From assembly GCA_963971535.1 (NCBI GenBank), contig OZ020588.1:119468005-119532004 (forward strand): DNA of 64,000 nt. The letters are read 5' to 3'. Positions within the stretch are counted from its first letter, which is position 1; each line of letters opens with the position of its first letter. Below the pieces are notes generated by a model. It made no database searches, had not been told where the DNA came from, and was given only the letters and a program-made list of their open reading frames with translations. Of this stretch, positions 33,525 to 45,390 are shown piece by piece. The DNA comes from Notolepis coatsorum (lineage: Eukaryota > Chordata > Actinopteri > Aulopiformes > Paralepididae). The position numbers and the translations under genes are program-made.

Positions 33525-34752
33525 TCATGGGTAATGGAAACAACGCCTCCTCCAAATTGAGCGGCTTCTTATAATAGCTGATACTGAGCAGTACCTTGCT
33601 AACTGCTTGGCCTTCCTTTTGGGGAGACCGGCTATTTGTAGGCCCCTCACAAACAACTTGTGCACATGCCCTAGGCTGCCAAAGATAAAAACTATAAGTT
33701 TACATCTGTAGCCTAGCTGTGAGATGGTCTGCTGTAGCTGTTGGTATTTCAACACTTTGGTTAGAAAGGCTTCTTCTAAGCTGTAATCAAAAGTACAGCC
33801 AACCTCAAGAATGGACACCTCCCTAAGGTGTTCATTTACAACAAAGACATCAGGGGTGTTAGCTGTAATATTAGAGAACACAGAATCATCATTGCACAGG
33901 TTAAACATGCTTGGCTTCACAGTAGAATGCTTAAACAGCGTGATGGAGGACCTGAAAATAGAAGAGATATCTTTCGTATCAAATCTACTATTCTGTCATG
34001 CCTACTTAGAGGTCCCTGTATACATGGCAACCATTTAAGATGTGGGACATGGTTTCAGCTATTTGGTCATTGCCATGATGAATACAGTGAGGAGCATGGT
34101 TACCTGGAAACCAGATGGAGAGATTCAGTTTACATGGTAAAACCTGTAATCTCGCTTTCAGTAAAGTAAAGATAACAATGCACTCATCTATGGCAAAAAA
34201 AATTAACACAGAGTGAGAGACAGAATGGTCCGCAGCAGGGAGACATGCAGTATTCCCCTGCAGTCTCAACTGGGGAACACCCAGACTACCCTCTCGTTTA
34301 CTGTGAAATATAATGTTGCGTGCTGTGTGTGTGTTGAGGCCAATCCATTGTCTCACTAGGTGTACGGTTTTATCAGATATGTAGTGATTTTCGTGGAATA
34401 TGTACATTGGAGAACTGATGTTGTACTTTGGCCAATGCCATTATTCTGATTGCCTCAAGTTTCATGATGAGTGGAAGTGGTGATGCATGAATTAAATCAA
34501 GTCTGCTGGTGTATTCAGAGATGATTTCATCGAACTGTTCTTTCCACTCACCTGCCACATTAAACTTGTGACCCAAGTATGTGTATGTCTGATGATGTGA
34601 ATAGACTGTAATGAGTGTATTGCCAATTGTGAATGCAGGTATTGTGTCTGTGTTTGAGTGATACCAACGGTTTCCCCCACTCCGCCTTTCATAAAACACT
34701 GCACATTTTGAATCCGTAACCTCTAATCCAGACCACTCCACACACACACACA
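33525..34752 (-). pseudogene. Restriction-endonuclease-type LINE (R2/NeSL-like), 3' half
   Basis: Reading leftward from about 34,750: RT thumb-like GLEVTDSKCAVF and YTYLGHKFNVAGEWKEQ; a linker with IRIMALAKVQHQF; GSLGVPQLRLQGN; a cysteine-histidine finger ETMSHILNGCHVY followed by RHDRIVD in a shifted frame; and then a PD-(D/E)XK-like nuclease: PDVFVVNEH, VSILEVGCTFDYSLEEAF, KVLKYQQLQ and GSLGHVHKLF. This order (RT, CCHC finger, restriction-like endonuclease) defines R2-group LINEs, many of which insert site-specifically. At least two frameshifts and stops lie between 34,010 and 33,920. The 5' side is cut by the hAT at 34,753, and no RT palm is present. Confidence 0.8.
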
Positions 34753-35875
34753 CAGGGGCGGACCTTCTTACAGGCGATATAGGCGGTCGCCTAGAGCGCC
34801 CCCCAGAGGGTGGATGCAAAAAAAAAATTGTGCAGTTTTGGCGCCCCCCTCTATATCTGCAACCATTATTTTTACATAAAAAGAATTCTAACATAAGGGA
34901 AAATGAGCCAAAAATCTAAAACGGTCGGTCGGTCTGAGCCTCAGCTTTAAGTGTTCACAGTCAGAACATGCTAGAGCGCTGTGCATTGATGGATATCGGT
35001 CAAGTGTTTATAGAATTGAGCGTTGAGGAAAGAAAGACTAACGTTAGAGAACTATGAAGAGGCAAAAGCCACCCGGCCATCCAGTTTAAAAAGAGAAGAA
35101 AAGAAGAAGACGAGAAACGTGCCAAGGTGAAAGGTATGCAATTTTGTACAACTGCCAAGACCTGCCACACCAAGAGCTGATGAAGCAAGCAGAGGCACTT
35201 GTACACACCTTAAACCATGGAGGGCAATCTGATTTGGATGGGAAGGAGCTGGCTCAGGAGTTGGACAATTTGATGTGATTGATGACTTTGCAGCGAGGAA
35301 GGCCAGAAGGATTGCACTGTAAATGGAAACCAGTAGGGGCTACAGGCTAACCTTGAAGTGTGATGATAGGGAGTGGAATGTAAATAGTTCTTTAGACAAA
35401 GTGAATTTGTAATTTTTATTTATTTGTTTGTTTATTTAGCATTATATTTTGATTATATATGTGTAACATATTTTACAATACATAATTTTCTTTTAAAGCA
35501 AATTTGCACGTTATTTTATTGTTTGTTATTATTATTGTGTTAGCTAAGTTGTTTATTTGTTTTAATTCTTTAGTGTGCATTTTACATGTATTCTTAGCTC
35601 TTGTTCTTGCTTGTAAAAATGATAGGTGCAGTATTTTACTGTATAACTGTTAACCCTTTCACTGCCACACGATGGAGGGTTAACCCTTTACTATCACACA
35701 ACCGACGGTCATGAAAGGGTTAACCTTCGGTGTATTGTCGCAGTGAAAAGGGTTAACCGGTTGGTAGCGCGGCGATGTTTTGATTTTTTTGGCTCATTTT
35801 CCCTTATGTTAGAATTTCTTTTATGTAAAAATAATGGTTGCAGATATAGAGGGGTGCGCCAAAACTGCGCAGAGC
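34753..35875. mobile_element. hAT-like CAGGGGCGGA element, solo copy
   Basis: The left end CAGGGGCGGACCTTCTTACA matches the complete hAT at 58,010. Both copies share the TTAACCCTTTCACTGCCACA block. Here an inner segment of about 78 bp (34,835-34,913) is repeated in inverted form at about 35,783-35,861. The GTCCGCCCCTG right terminus is not visible, so the right border is approximate. Confidence 0.7.
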
Positions 35876-35889
35876 AAAAAAAAAATTTA

Positions 35890-36088
35890 AAAAAAAGAAA
35901 ATTACAAAAATAAATTACATCCAGTTCCCAGTTCGATTCCCGCTCCTACTGGGCATTGTGTCTAACAATCAGCTGAGTTTCACCCCAGTCATAGGAGGGC
36001 GTGTCTCAAGCTGCCTGTGGCATTGTCCTGCTAATTTGACCTATCACCAGTCAGAGGCAAGGCTCCTACAGGTGTGGGACATTATTAA
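35890..36088 (+). mobile_element. Probable 5' region of the large L2 LINE
   Basis: Non-coding sequence directly left of a piggyBac insertion. It resumes after the element at 38,573 and leads into the L2 endonuclease ORF. Assignment to the L2 5' untranslated region is inference from continuity across the TTAA site. Confidence 0.4.
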
Positions 36089-38572
36089 CCTCTTAAGCCA
36101 TATTTTCATAAAATCCGCCTAAAAATACATACCTAAGTAAATGGAAGATTGCTCCACTTCTACAAGGTCCATTTGCACGTTCTTGGTATCTAGGGACATC
36201 TATGGATCTCAGAGAATGTATTCCCAGTGTCAACAATATTATGTCTGTTACTAGGCTTGAGTAAATTGTAATGAACCAAAGGAGAATAGCAATTATATTT
36301 TATTTTAAAAGGAAATTCATCTTTGACGGTGAATAACACAAAGCAAAAATGTACCAGACATGAAAAATTCAGCACCTTCTTGAGATCACGTGTACAAAAA
36401 TATCTAAGCAAATATTATTAAGGAAAGAAGATTAAACAGAAGGTTTTGTATACAGTACTGAATTCTGCCCTCCGGACACATGCAATTTGAAATAGAATAT
36501 AAGGCCTATAAATGACTAAATCTCCCCTTTCCAATGACAGAGTTCAATCTGGATTTAGTATCACCAGGCGTGATTCACAAACCGTGAATGAAATCTACTG
36601 TAAGTACAGTTACCTTTTTATAATGTAAATTTCTCCGCCATTTTTCATCAGATTGCAACGCTGTTTTTTGCTAGACGTTCACAGAAAGGTAGAGAAACTA
36701 ACTGCGTTCTGGTTTATGGCAATAACATTCAGGTTTGTGGGAGATAATCCCGAAAAATAAGAGAAATTAAAAAGTGAATCCAGAAGTCAGATGACAGGGG
36801 TTGGCGTTCAAGTTCATGTTTCTTTATTAGTTGTCATACAGAAGTACAGAATACTTTTATACAAAATGCTACTTTCTGTTTCACTCCAGAGACTGTGCTA
36901 GGCAAAAATAGATAATAAAATAAGTATAGCAAGTATAAAATAGAAGTCAAGTATACGTAGACAAAAATGTTCAGTATATACATATATACAATGCTCAATG
37001 TAGAGTAGAAGTACCATACAATATACTATACAGTGCAAAGCAGAAGTAGGATGAGGTACAATTTAGGTACAATTTACAGTAAGGTGTAATGAGGTATGGG
37101 TTGTAGTGCAAATTCTTTACCAATAAATATAAAGTGTGCTTAGGTGTACTAAAGTGGTTAAAGTGGGTGCTGCAGTGAGTTGTATGTTTAAAGTGAGTGT
37201 GTGGATGTGTGTGCTGTGAGTGCATTTGATGGTTGTTACATAGTGTTATTGTTCGTTGAGCATCCTGATGGCCTGGGGATAGAAGCTTCTTCTGAGTCTC
37301 TCTGTGCTTGCCATGCGACTCCGGTATCGCTTGCCTGACCGCAGCAGTTCAAAGAGGCAGTTGTTTGGGTGGCTTGAGTCTTTGATATTATCTTAGCCTT
37401 GCCCATGCATCGCTTGTTGTAAATGCCCTGGAGAGTGGGAAGCCCCCCTCCAATTGTGCATTCGGCTGAGCGGGCCACTCTCTGTAGTCTGCTACGGTCT
37501 TGTGCGGTGCTATTCCCAAACCAGGAGGTGATATTGCCAGTCAGGATGTTCTCTATTGTGCATGAGTAGAAGTTCTTAAGGATCTTCTGACTGACTTGGA
37601 ACTTCCTTAGGCGCCTGAGGAAGTAGAGACGTTGCCGTGCCTTCTTCACAACACTGTCAATGTGTGAGGTCCATGTCAAGTCCTCGGATATGTGGACGCC
37701 GAGGTACTTAAAACTGTTCACTCTCTCAACCGGTGCCCCGTCGATGCTGAGGGGGCTGTAGTTCCTGACCCCCGATCTCCTAAAGTCCACAATCATCTCC
37801 TTTGTTTTAATGACGTTCAGGGAGAGGCTGTTCTCTTGACACCATCCCGCTAGAACCTTGACCTCCTCCAGGTAGGCCCTCTCGTCGTTTGCAGAGATCA
37901 GGCCCACCACAACTGTGTCGTCAGAAAATTTGATGATTGTCTTGTTGTTACGCTGTCCACACAGTCATGTGTGTACAGGGAGTAGAGGAGGGGACTCAGA
38001 ACACAGAACACTATGTTGAGAGTGATGGATGAGGAGGGGCAGTTGCCTGCTCTCACCACCTGGGGTCTGCACGTCAGGAAATCCAAGACCCACTGGCAGA
38101 GGTCATAGTTCAAGCCCAGGTCCCTGAGCTTGGCTATGAGTTTGGAGGGGACTATGGTATTGAATGCTGAGCTGTAGTCGATGAACAGCATTGTCACATA
38201 GTTCCCCTGCCTGAGCTGGGTAGTGTAGTTTTCTTTTTATTTTAAAGCCCATCAAAAGCCCTGGGTCTCTTCCTTCAAAATACTACACTCACTTTTGGCT
38301 GCGCCACTTCCTTCCATCAATATGCGCCGGTTTCTGACTCAATGCCCTGCAATTTCTATAATCTTATATTTCACTAATAACAGTTAAAATCATTGGTAAA
38401 CAAACGTAATGCTGAAAATATACACTTTGACTGCTGTTTTGACAGGGTTAGGGTCTTTACTCTTGGCTACATTTGAAAAAAAAACACAACATTAATTCTT
38501 ACATTCTGCAGAGATGGATTTATGGCGTGATGTCATTTGCGGTCCAATACCGGACCGCTCAGGCTTAAGAGG
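36089..38572. mobile_element. piggyBac-type element with nested LINE
   Basis: TTAA at 36,085-36,088 and 38,573-38,576 flank perfect 11-bp TIRs (CCTCTTAAGCC). A near-palindromic GGTCCAATACCGGACC lies just inside the right end, in the same position as the palindrome of the piggyBac at 15,483. The two elements share body sequence (GATTGCTCCACTTCTACAAG, TGTTACTAGGCTTGAGTAAA, TAGTATCACCAGGCGTG), so they are one family. No transposase; a LINE fills 36,795 to about 38,219. Confidence 0.92.
36795..38219 (-). pseudogene. LINE reverse-transcriptase fragment (L2/Jockey-group)
   Basis: Reading leftward: [18 protein letters not shown] (RT motif with a catalytic Asp), then [15 protein letters not shown], then in a shifted frame [11 protein letters not shown], where the usual FADD box has a serine. 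Next come LAGWCQENSLSLNVIKTKE, FKYLGVHISEDLTW and the C-terminal RLQRVARSAECTIGGGLP region, shifting frame once more near 37,400. A 3' untranslated region of about 400 bp follows, with AATAAA read at about 36,825. Endonuclease and N-terminal RT are missing. It is wholly inside the piggyBac at 36,089-38,572 and antisense to the surrounding L2. Confidence 0.85.
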
Positions 38573-39644
38573 TTAACTAGTGATTTAAATTCAGGTTGTT
38601 TGAGCACCAGCGGAGCGCCGGCGACCGAAGAAGACAGACAAACACGTGGAGTTTTCCTACTGGAGTTCTCCGAGGAGGCAACCGAGTGCTAAGTAGACCT
38701 TACTTGAAAAATGTCCTTTCCCTCCCTCTTTGCCATTTCTCTATCTCTCTTCCTTCCCTTCCCACCTGAGAAACTCACCTTTCCTCCTGCTACTCACACC
38801 TATCCCCTTCAACAATGTGTTTCCTACCCATCCCAACACTTTTTTCCACCAGACCAGCTTCAAGCTACCCTCGCCAACTTGGGAGCAACCCTGCAAACTT
38901 CTCCTACCTCCCCACAACCACAAATATACCTATCACTGTACGTGGAAGCATATGGAATTGTCAATCAGCTGTCAGGAAAGCAGACTTCATTACTGCCGAT
39001 GCCCATAGTCAAAACCTCCAGCTTCTATCTCTAACTGAGACCTGGATTACCCCAGCTAATACAACACCGGCAGCCTTATCAACTAACTATTACTTATCTC
39101 ACAAACCACGACCCTCCAGATGTGGTGGAGACACCAGTCTTCTGACCTCTCCCTCATGGTCCAAAAACACAATATCACTTCCAACTCTTGAATATCATGC
39201 AATATCAGTCTCTAATCCATTCAAACTCACCATTGTTACTCTCTATCGCCCCCCAGGTCTGCTCGATCACTTCCCAGATGAGCTGGACATGCTTCTAAGC
39301 TCTTTACCAGAAGATGGCACCCCTCTAATGGGTGATTTCAACCTGCATGATTCATCTCAGTCAGACACAGTGGTCTCCCTCCAACAATCCTTTGACCTGA
39401 CTCCCACTGTCATGCCTCCCTCTCACAAAGCAGGCAGCTCCTTGGATCTCATTCTCCCGTAACTCCAGCATCATTAACACCACGGTAACTCCCCTGCATG
39501 TGTCTGACCATTTCTTAATTTCCTTCTCACTAACTCTCATGCTTAACCCCAAGCCATCCACTCCCACTCAAACCGTCTCAGTCAGACGCAACCTGCACTC
39601 CCTATCCCCCTCCACCCTCTCCTCTGACATCATAAATAAAATGT
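38573..39644 (+). pseudogene. L2 LINE 5' part with APE-type endonuclease
   Basis: The best frame is 38,815-39,462 (215 codons). Motifs of the apurinic-type endonuclease in order: SIWNCQSAVRKADFI (N of the first motif), LLSLTETWITP (catalytic Glu), SRCGGDTSLL, HAISVSNPFKLTIVTLYRPPG, MGDFNLH (the GDFN motif), and SSLDLI. The SDH motif is present after a small frame change (PLHVSDHFLISFSL near 39,500). Coding similarity stops at about 39,644, where an unrelated repeat begins. The late RT part of what appears to be the same L2 starts near 54,430 in the same orientation. Confidence 0.83.
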
Positions 39645-39728
39645 ATTTGTAAGGCCCGACAACACACGTTAATGGCCCCATGGGCCGGACACGTCTTCTT
39701 TAAACAAGTCAAGAAGAAACATTACAAT
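39645..39728 (+). repeat. Unclassified interspersed repeat, part 1
   Basis: AATGTATTTGTAAGGCCCGA through CTTTAAACAAGTCAAGAAGA matches the left part of a second copy at 57,213. It is cut at ATTACAAT by the hAT starting at 39,729 and continues at 51,121. Confidence 0.75.
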
Positions 39729-40343
39729 TAGGGGTGTAACGGTACACAGAAGCCACGGTTCGGTACGTACCTTGGTATTGGTGTCACGGTTCGGTACGAA
39801 ACACGGTTCGGTACGAAACAGAACAGGAAAACAATATTCATAATTATTATGATATATTTATAATTATTATTATTATTATTATAGAATGATATTCTATAGG
39901 CTTGCCGTGGTAGTCAGTGATACTGGTGTCATTCTGTGTTCAGGCATCCAATGAGTAAATTAATTGCCTACTGCCCCCTATAACAACTTATGCAACAACT
40001 TAGTTTCAGTTTCACTTGTACAGAGGATTTAACTTCATGTGAAGCCGAGACTGAAGAAGACTAGAGAACAGATGACATGTTACACAACAGAGGATGTATC
40101 AATATTTTGGATTTAAAGTAGCACCGTAGCAGCAACTAGAGAGGAGCTCAGATAATCAGTCCAAAAGTATGTAGTGCTTTTTATTTTTTTTTATCAGCTG
40201 TGAGAAAGTCTGCGCGTGTTCGTGACGCGCGCGCGTGTGTGTCTTTCCATTGGTTACCATTATTGGGTGAACAAGAAAACTAAAGAAAACTGTAAAACTT
40301 CAATGACCCTGCTGTGTTACAAACATATAATAATTCATTAATG

Positions 40344-40569
40344 GTTTGGTTTTAGGGACCTTCCTCAGTGTTGATGGCTAGCCATCAACACTGAGGAAGG
40401 AACATAATCGTTCCGAAACATGTTTGTTTCAGGCTGCCATTAAATATACCAAAATCTGTGAGTGCTGGTCCAAGCGTATTGCTTTCTTTTTCTATTATAC
40501 TCGACGGGATTTCAGCACCCAGTGTTATAATTTGTGAGCGCAGTCTATCTTGACTTTTGGTTTTAGGGA
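40344..40569. mobile_element. Small retroposon-like insertion with 15-bp duplication
   Basis: TTTGGTTTTAGGGAC occurs at 40,344-40,358 and 40,555-40,569 with about 196 bp between. The insert opens with a perfect 42-bp palindrome (40,359-40,400) around GGCTAGCC. It continues through CCGAAACATGTTTG and AAATCTGTGAGTGCTGGTCC. A CTGAGGAAGG...CCGAAAC pattern resembles ends of Penelope-like elements; that comparison is from memory. Confidence 0.65.
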
Positions 40570-40704
40570 CACCTAGGCTGTGTAGTAATCGGGAGCAGAG
40601 GAGGGGGAGAGCCAGTGTCAGTGCGCGTTGTAAATTTTTTCTGTCCACTTGCAACTTCAACATTTTATTCATCATCTACATTTGGCAATACAAGCTTAAT
40701 ATTC

Positions 40705-40885
40705 AACGTTATATTATCGTACTTGGCCATCGCGTCCCGCTCTTAAGCCTATCGAGATATCCCTTATCTCATGTACCTACTGTACTCCACTAACGAAAAA
40801 CAAATACGCCCACACCTGCCGGGTCCCGCCCCTATGGAGGCGTAGCCTATAAGACACTAGGCATGGTCACCAAACACTCTTCCTC
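40705..40885. repeat. DIRS left inverted terminal repeat
   Basis: From AACGTTATATTATCGTACTT to CACCAAACACTCTTCCTC. Inverted partner at 50,744-50,942, though the outermost 40-60 bp of the two repeats differ, as is normal in DIRS elements. Confidence 0.9.
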
Positions 40886-42559
40886 TATTTCGTTTCCATC
40901 ATAACGGTCGCAGTGCGCCTTATGTAACTAGTTGTTATGAAAAGATTAGAGAAATTGCGTAATGTTGAAAGCTTACCGGAGGTTTGTTTACCCCTGGAAT
41001 CTTCGGGGCATGTTTCAGCGACACGTCGGGCCTATGTTGATGTTTAGAGATTAAGTATACACATTGTGTCAGACCTTTTAAGGGCATATAGCCACGCCCC
41101 TTTTAGTTTGATTGATTGTAGCCACGCCCCCTTTTTAGATGATTTAGGAGGGGAGGGACATCTGGTTACGGAAGGGGAGGGGTTTTCAGAATTTTCAGAA
41201 TTTTTTCAAAATAAAAGTTTTTCAGAAATAAAAGATTCAAAAATAAAAGTTTTTATTATTTAAGAAAAATACAATATGTATTTGTGTATTCCATGGTCTT
41301 CAGAATAAACATTTCAGAATGTATGTGTAGGGGATTTAAGTATAAGGGTGTGTGTCCAGAATGTGTGTGTGTGTGTGTGTGTGTTTTCTTGGATAAATGC
41401 AAGAGAGTGTTTAGACACTTGTGTTCAGAAAATGGTTGCATGGAGGATTAGAATGTGTGTGTGTGTGTGTGTTTTCTTAATGCCAAATGCCAAATGCAAA
41501 ATACAATGTGTGTTTTCTTCCAAGTGGTATGGTTTGAGCAGAAAGCGTCCCCCCTCTGTTTCTGTCTACCTCTCAGTAGACTGAATATCTCTCCCTCTCT
41601 GTCAAACTGCAGCTTCTCTGAAATTCTGAAGTGACAGCCCCCTTAGCTGTCATAGAGGAGGGGTGTATGGATAGCGTATGGGAGGGCTTGAAACTAGTGT
41701 ATGCACATTGTGTCACTGGGACCAGATTTATGACCGGGTTCGAGTTCTCCTTTCTGCAGAAAGAACTTGCGGCCCCCAAAGGTGTCTGTGTGTGTGGGTG
41801 TGTGTGTGTGGGTGTGTGTGATTTTTTTTTTTTAAAGAAAATTACAAATGTAATGTGCCTATATTTTAGTTTCATGGAGAATGCCCAATGCATGTTTAGG
41901 GGAATATTTTTAAGAAAAATACAATGTCACAATCTTTAGACACTTCACCTTAACATTTCTTTTCGTTATATTGATGTAATGTGTCTATATTTTTGTTTCT
42001 TGGAGAATATCATAATCTTTTAGACACTTGTGTTCAGAAAAAAGTTTCAGAATAAGTGTATATGTTCAGAATAAAGTTTCAGAATAAGTGTATAGGTTCA
42101 GAAAATACAAATGTATTCCCTTAGTGATCTTTGGGTGTCAAAGTGCACCATTTCATTAGCCTGCAGGGGTCTAAGGTTTGAATGTATCGTTAATACGGTC
42201 CTGTGAAGCGCTTTATTTAAAATAGATTATTTTAAAAAGGTTGCATTACAGTGGTTTGTATTATTCACATTAATTATTACACTTAAAGATATGATTAGGT
42301 ATAAAAGTTATATGTGAGCTTAAAGAGTTGTGCTGAAAATAAAATGTCTGTGAGGATCTGTGTGTGAGGGGTGTGAATAGGGCCTTCTTAGGTGTCAAAA
42401 CACCCCATGGGGGCGTGAAGTTTAGGGGACATGCAAACTTAGAGTAAAACTCTGTAGAACATTATACTCATAGCATATTTTTAATTCACACAATGGATGG
42501 GTTCACATGAACATAATCTGACCAAAGATTATGACAATGTATTTTTTCTTAAAAAAAAT

Positions 42560-42706
42560 TCCCTAAACATACATTTGTCCTAATAAACTAACCTACACTA
42601 TAACATGCAATACTTTGATGAATATTGTTACACAGCTGACAGAGTTGTATTATAATTATAATTTGGATAAAAGCGTCAGCTAAATTACTAAATCTAAATG
42701 GTGTAA
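42560..42706 (+). mobile_element. L2 LINE 3' tail
   Basis: ACTTTGATGAATATTGTTAC and TTGGATAAAAGCGTCAGCTA match the 3' end of the L2 at about 56,070-56,190, including the GCGTCAGCTAAAT terminus. Only about 150 bp of 3' end is present. Confidence 0.8.
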
Positions 42707-42833
42707 TACCAACTATTTGACAGTTTGGGACACGGTGGTGATTCTTATTTCTTATTTCGTAAAACTAATACAATGTTGACTGGAAAATGAGTCTTTGACG
42801 AGGTTAAGAGGCTACATGCCATAGAAAGACTTT

Positions 42834-42960
42834 TGTATTGTTTACATCAGAGTCCCCCATTTTCAATTCATCAGGGCCTATATGACATACAGATAGACAG
42901 TAATGCTACATCCATACATTTAGGACATACCAGATTCCAAATACAGCACTGTTTGTGATA
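42834..42960 (-). mobile_element. GDPD-tail LINE fragment
   Basis: On the minus strand ATGAATTGAAAATGGGGGAC, then GATGTAAACAATACAAAAGTC, the same coding 3' end as at 15,420, plus upstream sequence shared with 61,500-61,590. Confidence 0.75.
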
Positions 42961-44265
42961 CAAAACAGTCCAGAAAATAGTGATAACTTGTATGTGTGTG
43001 TGTGTCCAAGCTGCTTTAACTGTTTCAATAGGGTACTTCATATGTCTTAAATTAATAAATTAAGACTTATTTCTGGATATAGATCAAAGCATGAATGTCC
43101 ATCTACTGTATCAATGCTAGGCCTACATTTATAGGTCAACTACCGTTTTTCCCACGGTTGAAACCTTACCAACACATCTAACCCCCAATTTAATGTCACA
43201 GTATCCTGAAATAGCACAGAGTTTGGGTAAAAGGCCTTCTATGCTAGCTAGACCTTCTATGCTAGCTATGTCTGTAAAGGACTTTCAAAAACTTTGAAAC
43301 TGTAGGCCCTCAATACCTTCCATCCTCTTTTTTACCCCCGAAAAACCCATTCAATATAGTTTGCTGTACCTCAAATGTAATGTTCAGAAAATATGTCTCA
43401 GTGAGCGTTCTGTGTATTTTTAGGTGATTGTTGTTGCTGTCATTTGGACCCAGGTCTAGCTAAAAGAGGGGTCAATGATCTCAAATGAATACATGGTAAA
43501 CAACTTTCGTGAAAGAATTGCCTCTCTAACGTGTTACACATGAGTAAATCAGACATAATATTTGCAAACACTATAGTTCTAAACAGTGTATTACAAAATC
43601 TTTGTATCTAATGTAGACAATATGCAATTATATCATTGTCACCTGAAAACATATTGTAGGATATTTAACAGAAACTAGTTTCCATCTGTACACAGAGAAC
43701 ATAACACATAATCCTATTGAATTCTGAATTTCTTGTTTATTGGCTGAGGGTCAATTATACACTTAAAACAGACATATCAACCTAGTTTTTTTTACCTGTT
43801 TGCATAATGATAAGGTAAAAACATTACAAATTTATTTTTAGAAGTTTTAGTACGCTCAAACCCTAATGGTCTCTCTCATATGACTGATCTAAGGTATATT
43901 ATACAACAAATACATTTCTGAACTACTTTACAGAACACTGTCTAGTTTTTTCAGATGCAATAAGAAGCCCCTGCAACTTTAAGCTCTCAATATTATGGAC
44001 CTGCATTACATCCTACAGTTACACACAGCATGAAATATTCAATCAACACAAAGATGACGGTTCTAGGGTAAATAAAATGTAATTCAGTCAACATATATAT
44101 CTGAGTTAGTAGGGGCTAGGAGTTAGCTAATGTTCAGAAAATATATGTATGGGTCTGTGTGTGTGTGTGTGTGTGGGGGGGGGGGTGTGAAATGGGCCCC
44201 CTTAGGTGTTAAAAAAAACCCACATGGTGGTGAGAAGTTATCAGTCTAGAGGACCAGCAGACTTA

Positions 44266-45390
44266 GGCTGCGGTTAGACTTTCGTTTCATTTTCGTTTCA
44301 TTTTCAGATGAGTTTCGCCGCAACGTAGCGGGAGGTGGGTCACACTTTCGTTTCGTCACCTGAGCACAGTGATGTAGTACACTGCCAAAGCAGTAGGTGG
44401 CAGTAGGTGGCGAACATGAAGGCAATTTTCAACCAATCAGAACTTGAATGTGACAAAACACTTCCTGCAAAGACAATGTCAACAAAGCGGGCGCCGCCAT
44501 CTTTGCCTATTTACCCAATGCAGCACTTCTTTTTCAGCAAAGTGTAATAAAAGTGCAATAAACAAACGGATACATTCACTGTGTGTTCTGCCTCTCATTT
44601 GTTGATGAAACAAAACTAACATCAACACAAGTGACCACCAAGAGCGGATAGTTTAGTCTCAAAAAAGATCGGTGACTTTGTTAGCTACATTGTTAGCTGC
44701 ATGCTAACGTGAATGGGATATGCCATTATAACAGTATAGCATTGTGGCTAGAAGCTAACGTTAGCTCATGCTAGTTAGCCAGCACCAAACTGATGATATC
44801 GGGAGCTATCAGTAGCTAGATAACATTAGAGACAACGCTGTGTGTATTAAACAAAGGTGAATAGATGACTGGGCCATTTTGTTTAATGCTTGTTAAGATT
44901 GAAAGAGGAGCTCTGAGCTAACAGGGTCTGATAGCTAACGTTAGCCAGCTGCTCATGCAATCGGTAATGCTAGCAGAATGAATGGATGTAAACTTTATTT
45001 AACATATTGCATAATGGGTACAATACAATACGGCTCAATACAAACAATTGTTAAGGGAATGCAGACTGTTGTAGCTTGGACTGGGGTCCTTATAACAATA
45101 ACTTGACAACACATGGTAGCTGCAGCTATTTGGGACAGCTCTGCTGTCACCGGAAGGGCACGCAGATGGTATCTACTGCGCATGGGCGTTTTCGCAACAA
45201 CAGCTCCGTGCAAATTACACGACTGTTGTCGGCGAGTTTTGGCGCTACTCCAAAACGGAAAACACAATTTAGCGTTTTCAGTAGGGCCACAACGTATCCG
45301 CCAAAAAACGCATTTCTGTGTAAAAGGGACAGCAAACGTATTCAAAAACGTATAAAAACGAGCACAAAAACAGTCAGTGTAACAAGCGCC
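44266..45390. mobile_element. PIF/Harbinger-type element (TTA duplication)
   Basis: TTA flanks at 44,263-44,265 and 45,391-45,393. The ends GGCTGCGGTTAGAC and, inverted, GGCGCTTGTTACAC are imperfect TIRs. The unoccupied site ACTTAGAGTA is present in repeat unit 1 at 42,438, which confirms the borders. No transposase. Sub-terminal TTTCGTTTC and AAAACGTA repeats. A LINE tail lies inside. Confidence 0.88.
44975..45066 (-). mobile_element. GDPD-tail LINE, 3'-end-only copy
   Basis: On the minus strand it runs from CTGCATTCCCTTAACAATTG to AATAAAGTTTACATCCATTC. The very short copy is nested in the Harbinger element. Confidence 0.85.

Larger units (their letters stand above)
42345..44100 (+). repeat. 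Direct-repeat unit 1
   Basis: Shared landmarks with unit 2, in order: GGTGTGAATAGGGCC..TTAGGTGT (42,378), CTTAGAGTAAAACTCTG (42,438), GGGTTCACATGAACATAAT (42,499), TGTATTTTTAGGTGATTG (43,413), AGTGTATTACAAAATCTTTG (43,588), ACATAATCCTATTGAATTC (43,708) and ATGATAAGGTAAAAAC (43,807). It also holds an L2 tail and a LINE tail that unit 2 lacks. Confidence 0.8.

Noticed and set aside
37236-38197. RT antisense to the L2 as part of that L2
   Set aside because: Orientation is opposite and it lies within the piggyBac borders, so it is an independent LINE insertion.
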